This document shows positions 9,184 through 20,260 of a stretch of 64,000 nucleotides of DNA, one piece after another. This DNA comes from Robertmurraya kyonggiensis. GTDB lineage: Bacteria > Bacillota > Bacilli > Bacillales > Cytobacillaceae. Below the pieces are notes generated by a model. The model made no database searches. It saw only the letters and a program-made list of their open reading frames with translations, and had not been told where the DNA came from. The position numbers were made by a program, and so were the translations under genes. The stretch lies in the NCBI RefSeq assembly GCF_005116465.1, contig NZ_SWBM01000001.1, forward strand, positions 806,001 through 870,000. The letters are read 5' to 3'. Numbering within the stretch: position 1 is the first letter of the stretch; each line of letters starts with the position of its first letter.

Positions 9184-10728
9184 ATGAACGAAAATCAACG
9201 TTTAGAAGGTCAACAAGTGAAAGCGGCTAATTCTTCGGACAAAAAATCCGAAAAGGATTACAGCAAGTATTTTGAAACCGTTTATGTAGCACCTTCATTA
9301 AAGGAAGCGAAAAAGAGAGGTAAAGAAGAGGTTAAATACCATAACGACTTCGCTATTTCTGAAGAATTTAGAGGACTTGGCCAAGGTCGTAAATTCTATA
9401 TCCGTACTTATGGATGCCAAATGAATGAGCATGACACGGAAGTTATGGCTGGAATTTTTCTAGCTTTAGGATATGAACCTACTGATACAGTAGATGATGC
9501 GAACGTCATCCTATTAAACACTTGCGCAATTCGTGAAAATGCTGAAAATAAAGTGTTTGGTGAACTAGGGCACTTAAAGCATCTAAAAACAGAAAATCCT
9601 GATTTGCTCATCGGTGTATGTGGCTGTATGTCGCAGGAAGAATCTGTTGTCAATAAGATTCTAAAAACGTATACACAAGTAGATATGATATTTGGTACGC
9701 ATAATATCCACCGTCTACCAAACATTCTTCACGAAGCTTATATGTCTAAAGAGATGGTTGTTGAAGTTTGGTCAAAAGAAGGCGATGTCATCGAGAATCT
9801 TCCAAAGGTTCGTCGTGGCAATATTAAGGCATGGGTAAACATTATGTACGGATGTGATAAATTCTGTACATATTGTATCGTTCCTTATACGCGCGGAAAA
9901 GAACGTAGCCGCCGTCCAGAGGAAATTATTCAAGAGGTTCGTCAGCTTGCGGCCCAAGGATATCAAGAGATTACGCTGCTTGGTCAAAACGTAAATGCGT
10001 ATGGGAAAGATTTTGAGGATATGAAATATGGTCTTGGTGACTTAATGGATGAAATCCGCAAGATTGATATTCCGCGCATTCGTTTTACAACAAGCCATCC
10101 TCGCGACTTCGATGACCATTTAATCGAAGTGCTTGCAAAAGGTGGAAACCTTGTTGAGCACATTCACCTTCCAGTACAATCTGGATCAACAGATGTGTTA
10201 AAAATCATGGCTCGTAAATATACGAGAGAACAATACCTTGAGCTTGTTCGTAAAATTAAAGCTGCGATTCCAAATGTAGCATTGTCTACTGATATAATCG
10301 TTGGTTATCCAAACGAAACAGATGAACAGTTTGAAGAAACTTTATCTCTATATCGTGAAGTTGGATACGAGCATGCTTATACATTCATTTATTCTCCTAG
10401 AGAGGGTACACCGGCTGCTAAAATGCAAGACAATGTTCCGATGGCAGTTAAAAAGGAACGCCTTCAACGTCTAAACAGTCTTGTGAACGAACTTTCAGCT
10501 GAAGCGATGAAAAAGTACAAGGATCAAGTTGTTGAGGTTCTAGTTGAGGGTGAAAGTAAGAATAACCCAGATGTTTTAGCTGGATATACTCGTAGAAACA
10601 AGCTTGTTAACTTTGTTGGTCCAAAAACAGCTATTGGTAAAGTAGTTAAGGTGAAAATAACGGACGCAAAAACATGGTCATTAAACGGAGAAATGCTTGA
10701 GCAAGTAGAACGGGTAGAGGTGAAGTAA
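9184..10728 (+). CDS. miaB: tRNA-2-methylthio-N6-dimethylallyladenosine synthase MiaB
   Basis: 514 residues (B. subtilis YmcB about 509). MiaB adds the methylthio group to i6A37 of tRNAs reading UNN codons. The UPF0004 domain holds three cluster cysteines (YGCQMNE, NTCAIRE, CGCMSQE). The radical SAM domain holds [15 protein letters not shown], the CxxxCxxC motif. A C-terminal TRAM domain binds tRNA. The N-terminal ~60-residue extension is typical of Bacillus MiaB. The stop is followed one base later by ricA, so the two form an operon. Its substrate is made by MiaA, encoded at 19263-20237. Confidence 0.97.
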   Translation: MNENQRLEGQQVKAANSSDKKSEKDYSKYFETVYVAPSLKEAKKRGKEEVKYHNDFAISEEFRGLGQGRKFYIRTYGCQMNEHDTEVMAGIFLALGYEPTDTVDDANVILLNTCAIRENAENKVFGELGHLKHLKTENPDLLIGVCGCMSQEESVVNKILKTYTQVDMIFGTHNIHRLPNILHEAYMSKEMVVEVWSKEGDVIENLPKVRRGNIKAWVNIMYGCDKFCTYCIVPYTRGKERSRRPEEIIQEVRQLAAQGYQEITLLGQNVNAYGKDFEDMKYGLGDLMDEIRKIDIPRIRFTTSHPRDFDDHLIEVLAKGGNLVEHIHLPVQSGSTDVLKIMARKYTREQYLELVRKIKAAIPNVALSTDIIVGYPNETDEQFEETLSLYREVGYEHAYTFIYSPREGTPAAKMQDNVPMAVKKERLQRLNSLVNELSAEAMKKYKDQVVEVLVEGESKNNPDVLAGYTRRNKLVNFVGPKTAIGKVVKVKITDAKTWSLNGEMLEQVERVEVK

Positions 10729-10729
10729 T

Positions 10730-11161
10730 ATGGCGAAGTTTAACAAAGATGATATCGTCGCACGTGCGCGTGAATTGGCTGCAATGATCGCAGAAACAGA
10801 AGAAGTAGATTTTTTCAAAAAAGCTGAGGCGCAAATTCATGAGAATGAAAGAGTACGTAAGCTAATTGATGAGATTAAAGGTTTGCAGAAGCAAGCAGTG
10901 AATTTACATCATTACGGTAAACCAGAAGCTTTAAAAAGAACGGAAGATAAGATTGCTAAAATTGAAGCTGAACTTGATGCGATTCCAGTTGTTCAAGAAT
11001 TTAAGCAATCCCAAGGTGATGTCAATGACCTTCTTCAACTTGTAGCTTCCACTATCTCTAATAAAGTGACGGATGAAATCATCACTTCAACAGGTGGAGA
11101 CCTATTGAGCGGAGAAACAGGAGCAGAAATGAAGAACAAGGAATGCTCTCACCACCATTAA
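10730..11161 (+). CDS. ricA: RicA (YmcA), subunit of the RicAFT complex
   Basis: 143 residues, same length as B. subtilis YmcA. It is a helical YlbF/YmcA-family protein ending in a Cys followed by a His run (KNKECSHHH). With RicF and RicT it forms an Fe-S complex needed for biofilm formation, competence and sporulation and for RNase Y-dependent mRNA maturation. It starts one base after the miaB stop and is followed by a terminator, so it is co-transcribed with miaB. Confidence 0.95.
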   Translation: MAKFNKDDIVARARELAAMIAETEEVDFFKKAEAQIHENERVRKLIDEIKGLQKQAVNLHHYGKPEALKRTEDKIAKIEAELDAIPVVQEFKQSQGDVNDLLQLVASTISNKVTDEIITSTGGDLLSGETGAEMKNKECSHHH

Positions 11162-11172
11162 GATAGCGTAAA

Positions 11173-11212
11173 AATTCCTCTATACCGAAATCTTGGTATA
11201 GGGGATTTTTTT
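11173..11212 (+). terminator. Terminator of miaB-ricA
   Basis: CCTCTATACC / GGTATAGGGG stem followed by TTTTTTT. Confidence 0.9.
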
Positions 11213-11405
11213 GTTCGGAGCCTTTCGCAACATATAAATGAACACAAATTCTCATCACAGAGATTCACCCATTTCTAGGTATATGCATAGGATGTTCTAT
11301 ATTCGAATTAACAATTGAACGCGAAAAAATGGATTAGAACAAGGCTTAATTGGGTGCGTATTAGGCATTCGACATTAATAAAAGGCTGTTTTCGTTAAAA
11401 TGGTT

Positions 11406-11445
11406 GTTAAAATCCTAATGCCGTTGGCCAGCGGCCGATTTTAAC
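11406..11445. repeat. GC-centred palindrome (REP-like)
   Basis: Outer arms GTTAAAATC / GATTTTAAC (9 bp perfect) enclose an inner stem GCCGTT / AGCGGC with GGCC in the loop. There is no T-run after it, so a terminator is unlikely. Confidence 0.7.
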
Positions 11446-11484
11446 GTAGAAATAGTCAGTTGGTGCATCGTAACACGTTTGCAA

Positions 11485-11580
11485 GCTCTTTTCTCATTGA
11501 TTTAAGACTAATTATTATTGAAAACACAGATTTATTTATTGATCTTTTGTTCCAATAGCAAGAATGTATGAGAAAAGAGC
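11485..11580. repeat. 96-bp block bounded by 13-bp perfect inverted repeats
   Basis: GCTCTTTTCTCAT at 11485-11497 is exactly complementary to ATGAGAAAAGAGC at 11568-11580. The 70-bp interior is AT-rich and has no gene. Confidence 0.7.
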
Positions 11581-11656
11581 CCAATAAAAAGATAAGCACA
11601 CTAGTCTAATATCCCGCATAGGATGAAATGAAACTGAATGAGGAGGTTCGCTCGCA

Positions 11657-12199
11657 ATGGGAGAATACAGAGAGATTATCACAAAAGCGGTCGTAGCGAA
11701 AGGACGAAAATTCACTCAATCCAATCATACGATTAGCCCGAAGCACTATCCAACGAGCATTCTAGGTTGCTGGATTATTAACCATACGTATGAGGCGAAA
11801 AAGGTTGGAAAAACAGTTGAAGTTTGCGGCTACTATGATATCAATGTTTGGTACTCCTTTAATGATAATACACAAACCGAAGTCGTCACAGAACGAGTAG
11901 ACTATACAGACGTTATTAAACTAAAATACCGCGACCCAGATTGTCTCGACGAACTCGATGTAATTGCTAAAGTATTACAGCAACCAAACTGCATAGAGGC
12001 TGTGATTTCCCCGAACGGAAACAAAATCATTGTCCACGTTGAGAGGGAGTTTCTTGTAGAAGTAGTCGGCGAAACAAAAATTTGTGTCGAAGTCCACGCT
12101 GATAAGTGTAAAGACGATGATGATGATTGCTTCGATGTAGACGACGAAGAATTCGAAGATTTAGATCCAGATTTCTTAGTCGGCTCTGAAGAGGAGTAA
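11657..12199 (+). CDS. cotE: Outer spore coat morphogenetic protein CotE
   Basis: 180 residues (B. subtilis 181), starting [21 protein letters not shown], with the conserved LGCWIINH segment and a very acidic C-terminal tail rich in Asp and Glu. CotE forms a layer around the forespore on which the outer coat assembles. The start follows GAGGAGGTTCG. It sits between ricA and mutS, the conserved Bacillus order, and is followed by its own terminator. Confidence 0.97.
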   Translation: MGEYREIITKAVVAKGRKFTQSNHTISPKHYPTSILGCWIINHTYEAKKVGKTVEVCGYYDINVWYSFNDNTQTEVVTERVDYTDVIKLKYRDPDCLDELDVIAKVLQQPNCIEAVISPNGNKIIVHVEREFLVEVVGETKICVEVHADKCKDDDDDCFDVDDEEFEDLDPDFLVGSEEE

Positions 12200-12205
12200 A
12201 ACAAA

Positions 12206-12238
12206 GCTAGGAAGGTCATGCTTCCTAGTTTTTTCTTT
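12206..12238 (+). terminator. Terminator of cotE
   Basis: CTAGGAAG / CTTCCTAG stem followed by TTTTTTCTTTT. Confidence 0.88.
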
Positions 12239-12399
12239 TCTCGAAAATTGGAAAACGATTGAAACAATACAACCAATTCTTGCCCTATGCTATAATAAAA
12301 GAATGAGACTACGAAACAGATTGCTGTTTCTATTAAATGTGAAATGAATGAATTAAAAACATATTAACTCAACACAAATGAGAGTTTTGGAGGATTTAT

Positions 12400-15021
12400 A
12401 TGGCTGCTACATATACGCCGATGATACAACAATATTTACAGGTGAAGGCAGACTACCAAGATGCCTTTTTATTTTTTCGTCTAGGTGATTTTTACGAAAT
12501 GTTTTTTGATGATGCCATAAAAGCATCACAAGAATTAGAAATTACGTTAACGAGTCGTGAAGGAGGCACTGAGGATCGAATCCCGATGTGTGGTGTTCCT
12601 TATCATTCGGCTCCTCAATATATTGAAAGACTTGTAGAAAAAGGCTTTAAGGTGGCGATCTGTGAACAGACAGAGGACCCGAGACAGGTAAAGGGGATTG
12701 TAAAACGAGAAGTCGTACAATTGATTACTCCTGGAACAATGATGGAAGGCCGTGGCCTAAATGAAAAAGAAAATAACTATATTGCCACACTAAGCATTTT
12801 TGACGAAAATAGCTATGGATTTGGATATAGTGATTTATCAACTGGGGAAAACCAAGTAACCATACTAGAAGGTGAATTTGAACTTGTCCTGAATGAATTA
12901 GCTCTCTCTGGAGCAAAGGAAGTAGTCATCCCGGCAAGCCTAGATGAAGCGCTAAAAGGAAAAATGAAGGAGCGCTTTGGAGCAACTCTATCAATTGAGG
13001 ATAATGAAAACCTAAATGAGAGTTTTTCTGTGTTGTTGAATGGATTAGAGGATACGAAACTGACGAAGACGATCTCTAGACTATTTAACTATCTCTATCG
13101 TACGCAAAAGAGAAGTCTTGATCATTTGCAGCCAGTTACACGATATGAAATCCAGCAATTTATGAAAATCGATTATTATTCGAAACGTAATCTCGAGCTT
13201 ACCGAGACGATTCGTTCGAAAGGGAAAAAGGGTTCCCTTTTATGGTTACTAGATGAAACAAAGACGGCAATGGGAGGAAGACTTCTTAAACATTGGATTG
13301 ACAGACCTCTTATTCAAAAAGTAGAAATTTTACGTCGCCAGTCTTTAGTAGAAACGTTCATGAGTCATTACTTCGAACGTCAGGATATTCGTGAAAAATT
13401 AACAGAAGTATATGATTTAGAGCGGTTAGCTGGACGAGTTGCGTTTGGAAATGTCAACGCCCGTGATTTAATCCAATTGAAGCGTTCGTTAATGCAAATT
13501 CCAGCTCTAAAGGCTATCATTCATGACCTGAACAATGAAGCAGCGAAACTTTTAGCGGAGCAGCTTGATCCTTGTGAAGAAGTGGTCGATATTTTAGAGA
13601 GAGCAATTATGGAAAATCCTCCATTATCCATTAAGGAGGGAAATATAATTCAAGATGGATACCATGAAGCGCTTGATCGCTACCGAGATGCAAGTAGAAA
13701 CGGTAAGACTTGGATTGCCCAATTAGAGCGTGAAGAGCGTGAGAAAACCGGTATTAAAACGTTAAAAGTCGGCTATAACCGTGTTTTTGGTTACTATATT
13801 GAAGTCACGAAAGCGAACCTTCACTTGCTGAAGGATGGCCAATATGATCGTAAACAGACATTAACAAACGCTGAACGCTTTATCACTCCAGACTTGAAAG
13901 AAAAAGAGGCACTGATTTTACAAGCAGAGGAAAAAAGTGTAGAGCTAGAATATGAGCTTTTTACAGAGATTCGTGAATTTGTAAAAGGATATATCCCTAG
14001 ATTACAGCAATTAGCGAAAACCGTTAGTGAAATCGATGTTCTACAATGCTTTGCTTCGATTAGTGAAGAAAGACATTATGTGAAACCAAGCTTTTCTGAT
14101 GAACGAATCATCCTATTAAAGGATGGACGTCATCCAGTTGTAGAAAAAGTCATGAAGGCACAAGAGTATGTGCCAAATGATTGCTATATGGATAAAGATC
14201 GAGAAGTCCTTTTGATTACAGGACCGAACATGTCTGGTAAAAGTACGTATATGAGACAAATTGCATTAACAGCGATTTTAGCGCAAATCGGCTGTTTTGT
14301 TCCAGCGAATGAGGCAACTCTACCAATTTTCGATCAGGTCTTTACGAGAATCGGAGCGGCGGATGACTTAATTTCGGGTCAGAGTACGTTCATGGTCGAA
14401 ATGCTAGAGGCTAATAATGCGATTGAGAATGCAACGGAAAATAGCTTAATTCTATTTGATGAAATTGGTCGCGGAACTTCGACCTATGATGGTATGGCGC
14501 TCGCACAAGCGATTATTGAGTACATTCATAATCGAATTGGTGCAAAGACATTGTTTTCAACTCATTACCATGAGCTGACTGTACTGGAAGAAGAATTAAA
14601 GCAACTGAAGAACATTCATGTTAGCGCCATTGAACAAAATGGCAAGGTTGTTTTCCTTCATAAAATCAAGGAAGGTGCAGCAGATAAGAGTTATGGAATA
14701 CATGTTGCCCAGCTTGCGAACCTGCCTGCTAGTCTGATTGGTCGTGCGAAAGAAATACTTCATGCTTTTGAAAGTCAAGACGCACCAAGCAGTGGACAAG
14801 CACCAACAGTAGAAACTGTAAAAATAGCAGAAACAACAAAAGCATCCGCTGACGCGCAGTTATCTTTCTTCGATGAGAATCCTGTTGTGAAAGAAAAAGC
14901 GACACTTTCTAGTAAAGAAAAGCGTGCATTAGATCAAATAAAAGAAATTGATATATTAGAATTAACGCCAATGCAGGCGATGAATACACTTTATGAGCTT
15001 CACAAGAAGTTGAAACACTAA
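12400..15021 (+). CDS. mutS: DNA mismatch repair ATPase MutS
   Basis: 873 residues, within the MutS range. The mismatch-recognition Phe-X-Glu is in DFYEMF (F31-Y-E33). Connector, lever and clamp domains follow. The ATPase Walker [10 protein letters not shown] begins at about residue 608, with the [13 protein letters not shown] Walker B/D-loop region after it. Near the C-terminus QLSFF is a typical sliding-clamp binding motif. The start follows TTTGGAGG. mutL begins 21 bp after the stop, so they form an operon. A TATAAT-like -10 lies near 12290-12296. Confidence 0.98.
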   Translation: MAATYTPMIQQYLQVKADYQDAFLFFRLGDFYEMFFDDAIKASQELEITLTSREGGTEDRIPMCGVPYHSAPQYIERLVEKGFKVAICEQTEDPRQVKGIVKREVVQLITPGTMMEGRGLNEKENNYIATLSIFDENSYGFGYSDLSTGENQVTILEGEFELVLNELALSGAKEVVIPASLDEALKGKMKERFGATLSIEDNENLNESFSVLLNGLEDTKLTKTISRLFNYLYRTQKRSLDHLQPVTRYEIQQFMKIDYYSKRNLELTETIRSKGKKGSLLWLLDETKTAMGGRLLKHWIDRPLIQKVEILRRQSLVETFMSHYFERQDIREKLTEVYDLERLAGRVAFGNVNARDLIQLKRSLMQIPALKAIIHDLNNEAAKLLAEQLDPCEEVVDILERAIMENPPLSIKEGNIIQDGYHEALDRYRDASRNGKTWIAQLEREEREKTGIKTLKVGYNRVFGYYIEVTKANLHLLKDGQYDRKQTLTNAERFITPDLKEKEALILQAEEKSVELEYELFTEIREFVKGYIPRLQQLAKTVSEIDVLQCFASISEERHYVKPSFSDERIILLKDGRHPVVEKVMKAQEYVPNDCYMDKDREVLLITGPNMSGKSTYMRQIALTAILAQIGCFVPANEATLPIFDQVFTRIGAADDLISGQSTFMVEMLEANNAIENATENSLILFDEIGRGTSTYDGMALAQAIIEYIHNRIGAKTLFSTHYHELTVLEEELKQLKNIHVSAIEQNGKVVFLHKIKEGAADKSYGIHVAQLANLPASLIGRAKEILHAFESQDAPSSGQAPTVETVKIAETTKASADAQLSFFDENPVVKEKATLSSKEKRALDQIKEIDILELTPMQAMNTLYELHKKLKH

Positions 15022-15042
15022 TTCGAAAAAGGAGTGTGACAG

Positions 15043-16881
15043 ATGGGAAAAATTATTCAGCTCGATGATTTACTTTCCAATAAGATTGCTGCTGGTGAAG
15101 TAGTCGAACGGCCCGCTTCTGTTGTAAAGGAATTAGTGGAAAATGCGATTGACGCAAATAGCACGATTATTGAAATTGAAGTAGAGGAAGCTGGACTTTC
15201 GAAGATTCGAATTATTGATAATGGTGACGGGATTGAAGAATCAGATGTGTTGATGGCTTTTAGAAGACATGCAACCAGCAAGATTAAAAATGAAAAGGAC
15301 CTTTTTCGCATTAGAACTCTCGGTTTCCGCGGTGAGGCACTACCGAGTATTGCCTCTGTCTCGCGCTTAGAGTTGAAAACCTCTACAGGTGAAGAGGGGA
15401 CTAGGCTCGTACTTGCAGGCGGACATTTAGAAGTACATGAAAAAGCATCTGCGAGAAAAGGAACAGATATCCAGATTACTGATCTATTTTACAATACGCC
15501 TGCTCGATTAAAGTACATGAAGACCGTTCATACCGAGTTAGGGAATATTACCGACATTGTCAATCGTCTGGCTTTATCTCATCCAGAAGTGTCTTTTCGC
15601 TTAGTGCACAATGACCGAAAGCTTCTTCACACGAACGGAAATGGTGACGTGCGACAAGTTCTAGCATCCATTTACGGATTGAACATTGTGAAAAAAATGA
15701 TTCCAATCCAAGCATCATCACTTGATTTTACAATTAGTGGATGGCTTGCTTATCCGGAAATTACGCGTGCTTCTCGAAACTACATTACAACGATGGTAAA
15801 CGGACGTTTCATCAAAAATTATCCGTTAGTCAAAGCGATTCAAGAGGGGTACCATACCCTTCTTCCCATTGGACGTTTTCCAATCGTCATGATTAACATT
15901 GAGATGGATCCAATTCTAGTAGATGTGAATGTACATCCTTCTAAAATGGAGGTTCGTTTTAGTAAAGAGGCCGAATTGAACCAGTTGGTGGCCCAGACCA
16001 TTAAAGAAGCATTTCATACGAAAGAGCTCATTCCAACGGGGATGCAACGTGAGCCAAAAGAAATGATTCGGACTGAGCAGCCTTCTTTTGATTTAGATCA
16101 TCTCCCAATTGCGAAAGAGGAACAGCCTCCAATCGAATATGAGCTTCCAGAAATCGAACCATATTCGCCGCCTGTACAGATTCCGTTTGTTCAGAAAATG
16201 GAAAGGATTGTGGAAAAGAGACAGGAAGATCCGATTGTACCGAGTTTCTCAGAGACGGTGGTAGAAGAAGTTGAAGAAACACCAGCACCGATAGAATCAC
16301 GTGTTCCACCTCTATATCCAATTGGACAGATGCATGGAACTTATATTTTTGCGCAAAACGAGAAGGGTCTCTATATCATTGACCAACATGCTGCTCAGGA
16401 ACGAATCAAATACGAATATTTCAGAGAAAAGGTTGGACAAGTTGAAAAAGAGTTACAAGAGATGCTGGTTCCTCTAACTTTTGAATATTCGTCTGATGAG
16501 ACGATTAAAATTATGGAGCACAAGGATAAGCTAGAGGAAGTTGGAGTTTTCCTTGAGCCATTTGGGATTAATAGTTTTATCGTACGTTCCCATCCGCAAT
16601 GGTTTCCTAAAGGGGAAGAGAAAGAAACAATCGAAGAAATGATTGAACAGATCCTAACGATGAAAAAAGTAGATATTAAGAAATTAAGAGAAGAAGCTGC
16701 CATTATGATGAGTTGCAAAGGTTCCATTAAAGCAAATCATTATCTGCAGACAAGTGAAATTCAAGCACTACTTGATGAACTAAGAAGGTCATCGGATCCG
16801 TTTACTTGCCCTCATGGACGACCGATTATCATTCATTATTCCTCGTATGATATGGAAAAGATGTTTAAGCGTGTAATGTAA
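15043..16881 (+). CDS. mutL: DNA mismatch repair endonuclease MutL
   Basis: 612 residues. The N-terminal GHKL ATPase shows [19 protein letters not shown] and [13 protein letters not shown] proline-rich linker (about residues 340-420) leads to the dimerisation/endonuclease domain with [12 protein letters not shown], the metal-binding endonuclease motif, plus [11 protein letters not shown] and CPHGRP. The endonuclease motif shows this is the nicking type used by bacteria without MutH. The RBS is AAGGAGTG. It is the second gene of the mutSL operon and ends at a strong terminator. Confidence 0.98.
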   Translation: MGKIIQLDDLLSNKIAAGEVVERPASVVKELVENAIDANSTIIEIEVEEAGLSKIRIIDNGDGIEESDVLMAFRRHATSKIKNEKDLFRIRTLGFRGEALPSIASVSRLELKTSTGEEGTRLVLAGGHLEVHEKASARKGTDIQITDLFYNTPARLKYMKTVHTELGNITDIVNRLALSHPEVSFRLVHNDRKLLHTNGNGDVRQVLASIYGLNIVKKMIPIQASSLDFTISGWLAYPEITRASRNYITTMVNGRFIKNYPLVKAIQEGYHTLLPIGRFPIVMINIEMDPILVDVNVHPSKMEVRFSKEAELNQLVAQTIKEAFHTKELIPTGMQREPKEMIRTEQPSFDLDHLPIAKEEQPPIEYELPEIEPYSPPVQIPFVQKMERIVEKRQEDPIVPSFSETVVEEVEETPAPIESRVPPLYPIGQMHGTYIFAQNEKGLYIIDQHAAQERIKYEYFREKVGQVEKELQEMLVPLTFEYSSDETIKIMEHKDKLEEVGVFLEPFGINSFIVRSHPQWFPKGEEKETIEEMIEQILTMKKVDIKKLREEAAIMMSCKGSIKANHYLQTSEIQALLDELRRSSDPFTCPHGRPIIIHYSSYDMEKMFKRVM

Positions 16882-16884
16882 GTA

Positions 16885-16922
16885 AATCGCCAAGCTCAGG
16901 AAACGAGTTTGGCGATTTTTTG
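16885..16922 (+). terminator. Terminator of mutSL
   Basis: AATCGCCAAGCTC / GAGTTTGGCGATT stem followed by TTTTT. Confidence 0.92.
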
Positions 16923-17043
16923 TCTTATGGGATCGTCTATTTCTAATATGTGGAAAACAAGATATAATAAAGTTAATCATCAAGGTAGAAAAAAGATTCG
17001 TCTGTCATAAATATAGTAGTAGGCCATTCTTAGGGGTGATCAA

Positions 17044-17493
17044 TTGGTTCTATTAGCTGTTTTGCCTTTTTTTATCGGGTTAATTTTGATTGCTTTTATC
17101 ATTATTGCTGCAGTAAAAAATAAGGAAGGAGGAGAGAAGATGATTCGCCATTTATACACTTATTTAGTTCTTTTTGCGACATTAATGATGGTGATAGGAG
17201 GAGGGATCTCCATTTTTATGGCCACTGCTGATTTAGTGAGTCCACCTGCCTATTATCAAAGCTACTCTGATTTTAAAATGATGAAGGAAAGTGAAAAAAT
17301 ATCTCAGGATGATAAAAATACCTTAAGTGAGGATGAGTTAAGAACCCAATATGATCAACTCATTGAAGATGAAGAACAGAGACAGAAAAATAACGCTGTT
17401 AATCAAATTATTAAGAGTCTAGGCTTTATTGTGATTCCACTTCCGATCTTCATCTATTTTAATAGATTGAGAAAAAAGATTATCGAAACATGA
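17044..17493 (+). CDS. Small membrane protein with a central Glu/Lys-rich loop
   Basis: Not recognised with certainty; the pattern (LYTYLVLFATLMMVIGGGISIFM, then SPPAYY) resembles DUF5671-type membrane proteins. It has an N-terminal membrane segment (residues 2-22), a second one (about 36-60), a charged cytoplasmic or extracellular stretch (about 75-115) and a final hydrophobic segment (about 120-138). The start is ambiguous. TTG at 17044 follows AGGGGTGAT, whereas ATG at 17140 follows a stronger-looking AAGGAGGAG but would lose the first membrane segment. Confidence 0.6.
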   Translation: MVLLAVLPFFIGLILIAFIIIAAVKNKEGGEKMIRHLYTYLVLFATLMMVIGGGISIFMATADLVSPPAYYQSYSDFKMMKESEKISQDDKNTLSEDELRTQYDQLIEDEEQRQKNNAVNQIIKSLGFIVIPLPIFIYFNRLRKKIIET

Positions 17494-17615
17494 TAAAAGG
17501 AATCTTGTTCATCTATTTAGACTAGGAGAATTGCCCATTTAGCTTGTCTACCCATTCCGAACTATAAGTTGTCTACATATAATGGACTAACTGAGAACAG
17601 AGGGGAGGCAACTAA

Positions 17616-17948
17616 ATGAACTCGCTTCAAAATGACAAAAGATACTATGGCTACGGAGGACCAGGTGGATATGGTTATCCGGGAACAGGATACGGTTATG
17701 GGTACGGCCCGGGTTATGGACCAGGATACAGTGGTTATGGATACGGATATCCGAGTGGCAATATTTACGCTGGATTACTCGGATTAGGAGCAGGCTTATT
17801 AGGCGGGAGTCTTTTAGGTCAAGGAGGACATTATGGTGGCTACCAAGGACATCACAATGGGCACAATCATGGCGGAAATAACCATGGCGGGCACAACAAT
17901 CACAATGGACATCAGCATAATGGAGGGCATCACAGACGCTCTAGATAA
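17616..17948 (+). CDS. Gly/Tyr-rich and His-rich low-complexity protein
   Basis: 110 residues with a striking composition. Residues 12-48 are Gly-Tyr-Pro repeats (GYGYGPGYGPGYSGYGYGY), 50-72 is a short hydrophobic Gly/Leu segment (AGLLGLGAGLLGGSLLG), and 75-107 is His/Gly/Asn-rich (NHGGNNHGGHNNHNGH). No known domain. Such compositions occur in spore coat or surface proteins, and His-rich tails can bind metal; both are guesses. The start follows AGAGGGGAGG with good spacing and the gene has its own terminator shared with mreBH. Confidence 0.8.
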   Translation: MNSLQNDKRYYGYGGPGGYGYPGTGYGYGYGPGYGPGYSGYGYGYPSGNIYAGLLGLGAGLLGGSLLGQGGHYGGYQGHHNGHNHGGNNHGGHNNHNGHQHNGGHHRRSR

Positions 17949-17954
17949 TATAGT

Positions 17955-17981
17955 AAAGGACACCTGCATTGTAGGTGTCCT
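17955..17981. terminator. Bidirectional terminator between the Gly/Tyr/His-rich gene and mreBH
   Basis: AAGGACACCT / AGGTGTCCTT, 10-bp perfect stem, with a T-rich tail on the plus strand and an A-rich side on the other. Confidence 0.8.
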
Positions 17982-17987
17982 TCCATT

Positions 17988-18995
17988 TCATTTGATTGAT
18001 TGTTGGAGTCTTTTCATTAAACGTAAAGAATCGCCAGTACCTAATGCAACTGATTCAAGAGGATTCTCTGCAAGCTGCACTGGAACAAAAATTTCCTTAC
18101 TAAGCCATTCTTCCATTCCGTTAAGCAATGATCCTCCACCAGTTAAAATAACACCGCGGTCAACGATATCACCACTTAGTTCTGCTGGGCATTCTTCGAG
18201 TGTAGCACGAATTGCTTCAAGAATATGAAGAAGTGATTCCTTTAAAGTATCACGAATTTCGTAGGAAGATAGGGTAATTGTTTTTGGTAATCCTGTTACT
18301 AAATCTCTACCTCTTACATCCATTTCAAGTTCACGATGATCAACAAGAGCATAGCCAATCTCCATTTTTACTTGCTCGGCCGTTCTCTCACCGACAAGAA
18401 CATTGTACTGTTTACGAATGTACTGGATAATTTCCTCATCCAATCTGTCGCCACCAACAGTGATCGATTGACATGCTACGACACCGCCGAATGAAATAAT
18501 GGCAACTTCGGTTGAACCGCCACCGATGTCGACAATCATGTTTGCGACAGGCTCATCGATCGGAAGACCTGATCCGATGGCTGCCGCTACTGGCTCATCA
18601 ATTAAAATGACTTGCTTTGCACCAGCGTTGCGCGCGGCATCTTGAATCGCTCTTTTATCAACACTAGTTGCTGCTGAAGGGGTGCAAATAACTACATTCG
18701 GTTTTCTAACCGTTAATCCTGTTAGTTGAGCAGCTTTTCTCATAATAATTTTCAATAGTTCAGTCGTAATGTCATAATCTGCAATTACTCCATTTTTTAA
18801 AGGACGAATAACACGAATATTTGCAGGCGTCTTTCCGACCATTTCTTTGGCATCACGGCCAAAAGCAATGACCTTTTGTGTGTTAATATCAATTGCTACA
18901 ATGGAAGGTTCGTTGAGTACGATTCCTTTATTTTTACTATAAACTAATATATTTGCTGTTCCTAAATCAATTCCAATTTCATTTGCTGAAAGCAT
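17988..18995 (-). CDS. mreBH: Actin-like cell shape protein MreBH
   Basis: 335 residues, the length of B. subtilis MreBH. Motifs of the actin ATPase fold are present: [15 protein letters not shown] (phosphate 1), [12 protein letters not shown] (phosphate 2) and [10 protein letters not shown] (adenosine). The wording [18 protein letters not shown] and the C-terminal region place it nearer MreBH than Mbl or MreB. MreBH guides lateral wall synthesis and LytE autolysin placement. It is transcribed alone, opposite to its neighbours. A sigma-I-like promoter lies upstream, fitting the known sigma-I control in B. subtilis. Confidence 0.9.
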   Translation of the reverse strand: MLSANEIGIDLGTANILVYSKNKGIVLNEPSIVAIDINTQKVIAFGRDAKEMVGKTPANIRVIRPLKNGVIADYDITTELLKIIMRKAAQLTGLTVRKPNVVICTPSAATSVDKRAIQDAARNAGAKQVILIDEPVAAAIGSGLPIDEPVANMIVDIGGGSTEVAIISFGGVVACQSITVGGDRLDEEIIQYIRKQYNVLVGERTAEQVKMEIGYALVDHRELEMDVRGRDLVTGLPKTITLSSYEIRDTLKESLLHILEAIRATLEECPAELSGDIVDRGVILTGGGSLLNGMEEWLSKEIFVPVQLAENPLESVALGTGDSLRLMKRLQQSIK

Positions 18996-19040
18996 TTTGT
19001 TCCCACCAATTCCTTGTTGTTTTTACTTTATATAAATTAG

Positions 19041-19065
19041 CACGAGATATGTCGAAATTGGGGGT
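19041..19065 (-). promoter_or_regulatory. Candidate sigma-I promoter of mreBH
   Basis: On the minus strand ACCCCC (19065-19060) is the sigma-I -35 hallmark; 15 bp later comes CGTG (19044-19041), a partial match to the CGAA -10. It lies about 45 bp before the mreBH start. Confidence 0.45.
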
Positions 19066-19262
19066 TGTTATCTAATCGTTAAGGAATTGTAATGAAACAA
19101 GAAAAAATCGGAAATAACCTAGGACTTTGAATAGGGGTAAAAAGGATTGGGCATAATTGATAAATGTTGAGTAAAATGGTGAATCCTTTAATAATTGCCT
19201 TTAAATGTGTTACGATGTATTAGCAAAAGTTCTTTATAAAACACAAATGGAATGAAAAGGCA

Positions 19263-20237
19263 GTGGCGGTATTGGTGAAACGTGAAAAAGTAGTGGTTTT
19301 AATTGGACCTACAGCTGTAGGGAAAACAAAACTAAGCATTGAGTTAGCAAAAGCTTTCAACGGAGAAATCATTAGTGGCGATTCGATGCAAATTTATAAA
19401 GGGATGGATATTGGAACCGCCAAGATTACCGATGAAGAGATGGAAGGAATTCCCCATCATTTAATTAACATTAAAGAGCCTAATGAATCCTTTTCCGTTG
19501 CAGAATTTCAGGAGCGGGTTCGCAAAAAAATAACCGAGATTACACTACGGGGAAAGCTCCCGATGATTGTTGGAGGTACGGGCTTATACATACAATCCGT
19601 CATTTATGATTATCAGTTTTCGGATGCCCCATCGGACGAAGAATTCCGACGTACTCTTGAAAAAAGGGCGGAAGTGGAAGGCAATGAAGCGATCTATCAG
19701 GAATTACTGAAGGTCGATCCAGTAGGAGCGGAGTCGATTCATCCGAATAATCTACGAAGAGTTGTTCGAGCGCTAGAAATTGTTCACTGCACTGGAAAGA
19801 CAATGTCTCAATATCAAGAAAGTCAGACTCCAGATTTGATGTATGATACAGCGATCATTGGGTTGACGATGGACAGAGAAAAATTATATGAGCGCATTAA
19901 CAAACGAGTAGATATCATGATGGAACAAGGATTGTTAGAGGAAGTGGAGCAGCTTTTTCAAACAGGATTGAAAGATTGTCAATCCATTCAAGCGATCGGC
20001 TACAAAGAGATTTATGAATATTTATATGGTAAAATATCTATTGTGGAAGCCGTTGAACAGCTGAAACAAAATTCACGTCGGTATGCGAAACGCCAATTAA
20101 CTTGGTTTCGTAATAAAATGGATGTGGAGTGGTTCGATATGTCAGATGTGACGACAATCGAAACTTTACATAAAAAAATTACGGAAATTTCTTCGTATAT
20201 TGAAGGAAAGCTAGAAATAAAATCGAATACATATTAA
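19263..20237 (+). CDS. miaA: tRNA dimethylallyltransferase MiaA
   Basis: Up to 324 residues (family about 314). MiaA transfers the dimethylallyl group to A37 of tRNAs with A36-A37-A38; MiaB then thiolates it. P-loop GPTAVGKT is at about residues 14-21, with [17 protein letters not shown] and [10 protein letters not shown] after it. The C-terminus has [13 protein letters not shown]-type motif ([21 protein letters not shown]). The start is uncertain: GTG 19263 follows AAAAGG closely, and TTG 19272 or GTG 19275 are also possible. hfq follows at 23 bp, the conserved miaA-hfq operon. Confidence 0.95.
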   Translation: MAVLVKREKVVVLIGPTAVGKTKLSIELAKAFNGEIISGDSMQIYKGMDIGTAKITDEEMEGIPHHLINIKEPNESFSVAEFQERVRKKITEITLRGKLPMIVGGTGLYIQSVIYDYQFSDAPSDEEFRRTLEKRAEVEGNEAIYQELLKVDPVGAESIHPNNLRRVVRALEIVHCTGKTMSQYQESQTPDLMYDTAIIGLTMDREKLYERINKRVDIMMEQGLLEEVEQLFQTGLKDCQSIQAIGYKEIYEYLYGKISIVEAVEQLKQNSRRYAKRQLTWFRNKMDVEWFDMSDVTTIETLHKKITEISSYIEGKLEIKSNTY

Positions 20238-20260
20238 TAGAGATAAAAGAGGAGGATCCC

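Larger units (their letters stand above)
11213..11656. other. Gene-free region before cotE with two inverted repeats
   Basis: About 440 bp without a supported gene. It holds a compact palindrome at 11406-11445 and a pair of 13-bp perfect inverted repeats at 11485-11497 and 11568-11580. The cotE promoters (sigma-E and sigma-K in B. subtilis) should lie near its right end but I could not place them safely. Confidence 0.6.

Noticed and set aside
17833-18228. Plus-strand frame across the end of the Gly/Tyr/His gene and mreBH
   Set aside because: It runs through a terminator and antisense to mreBH; composition arises from the real genes.
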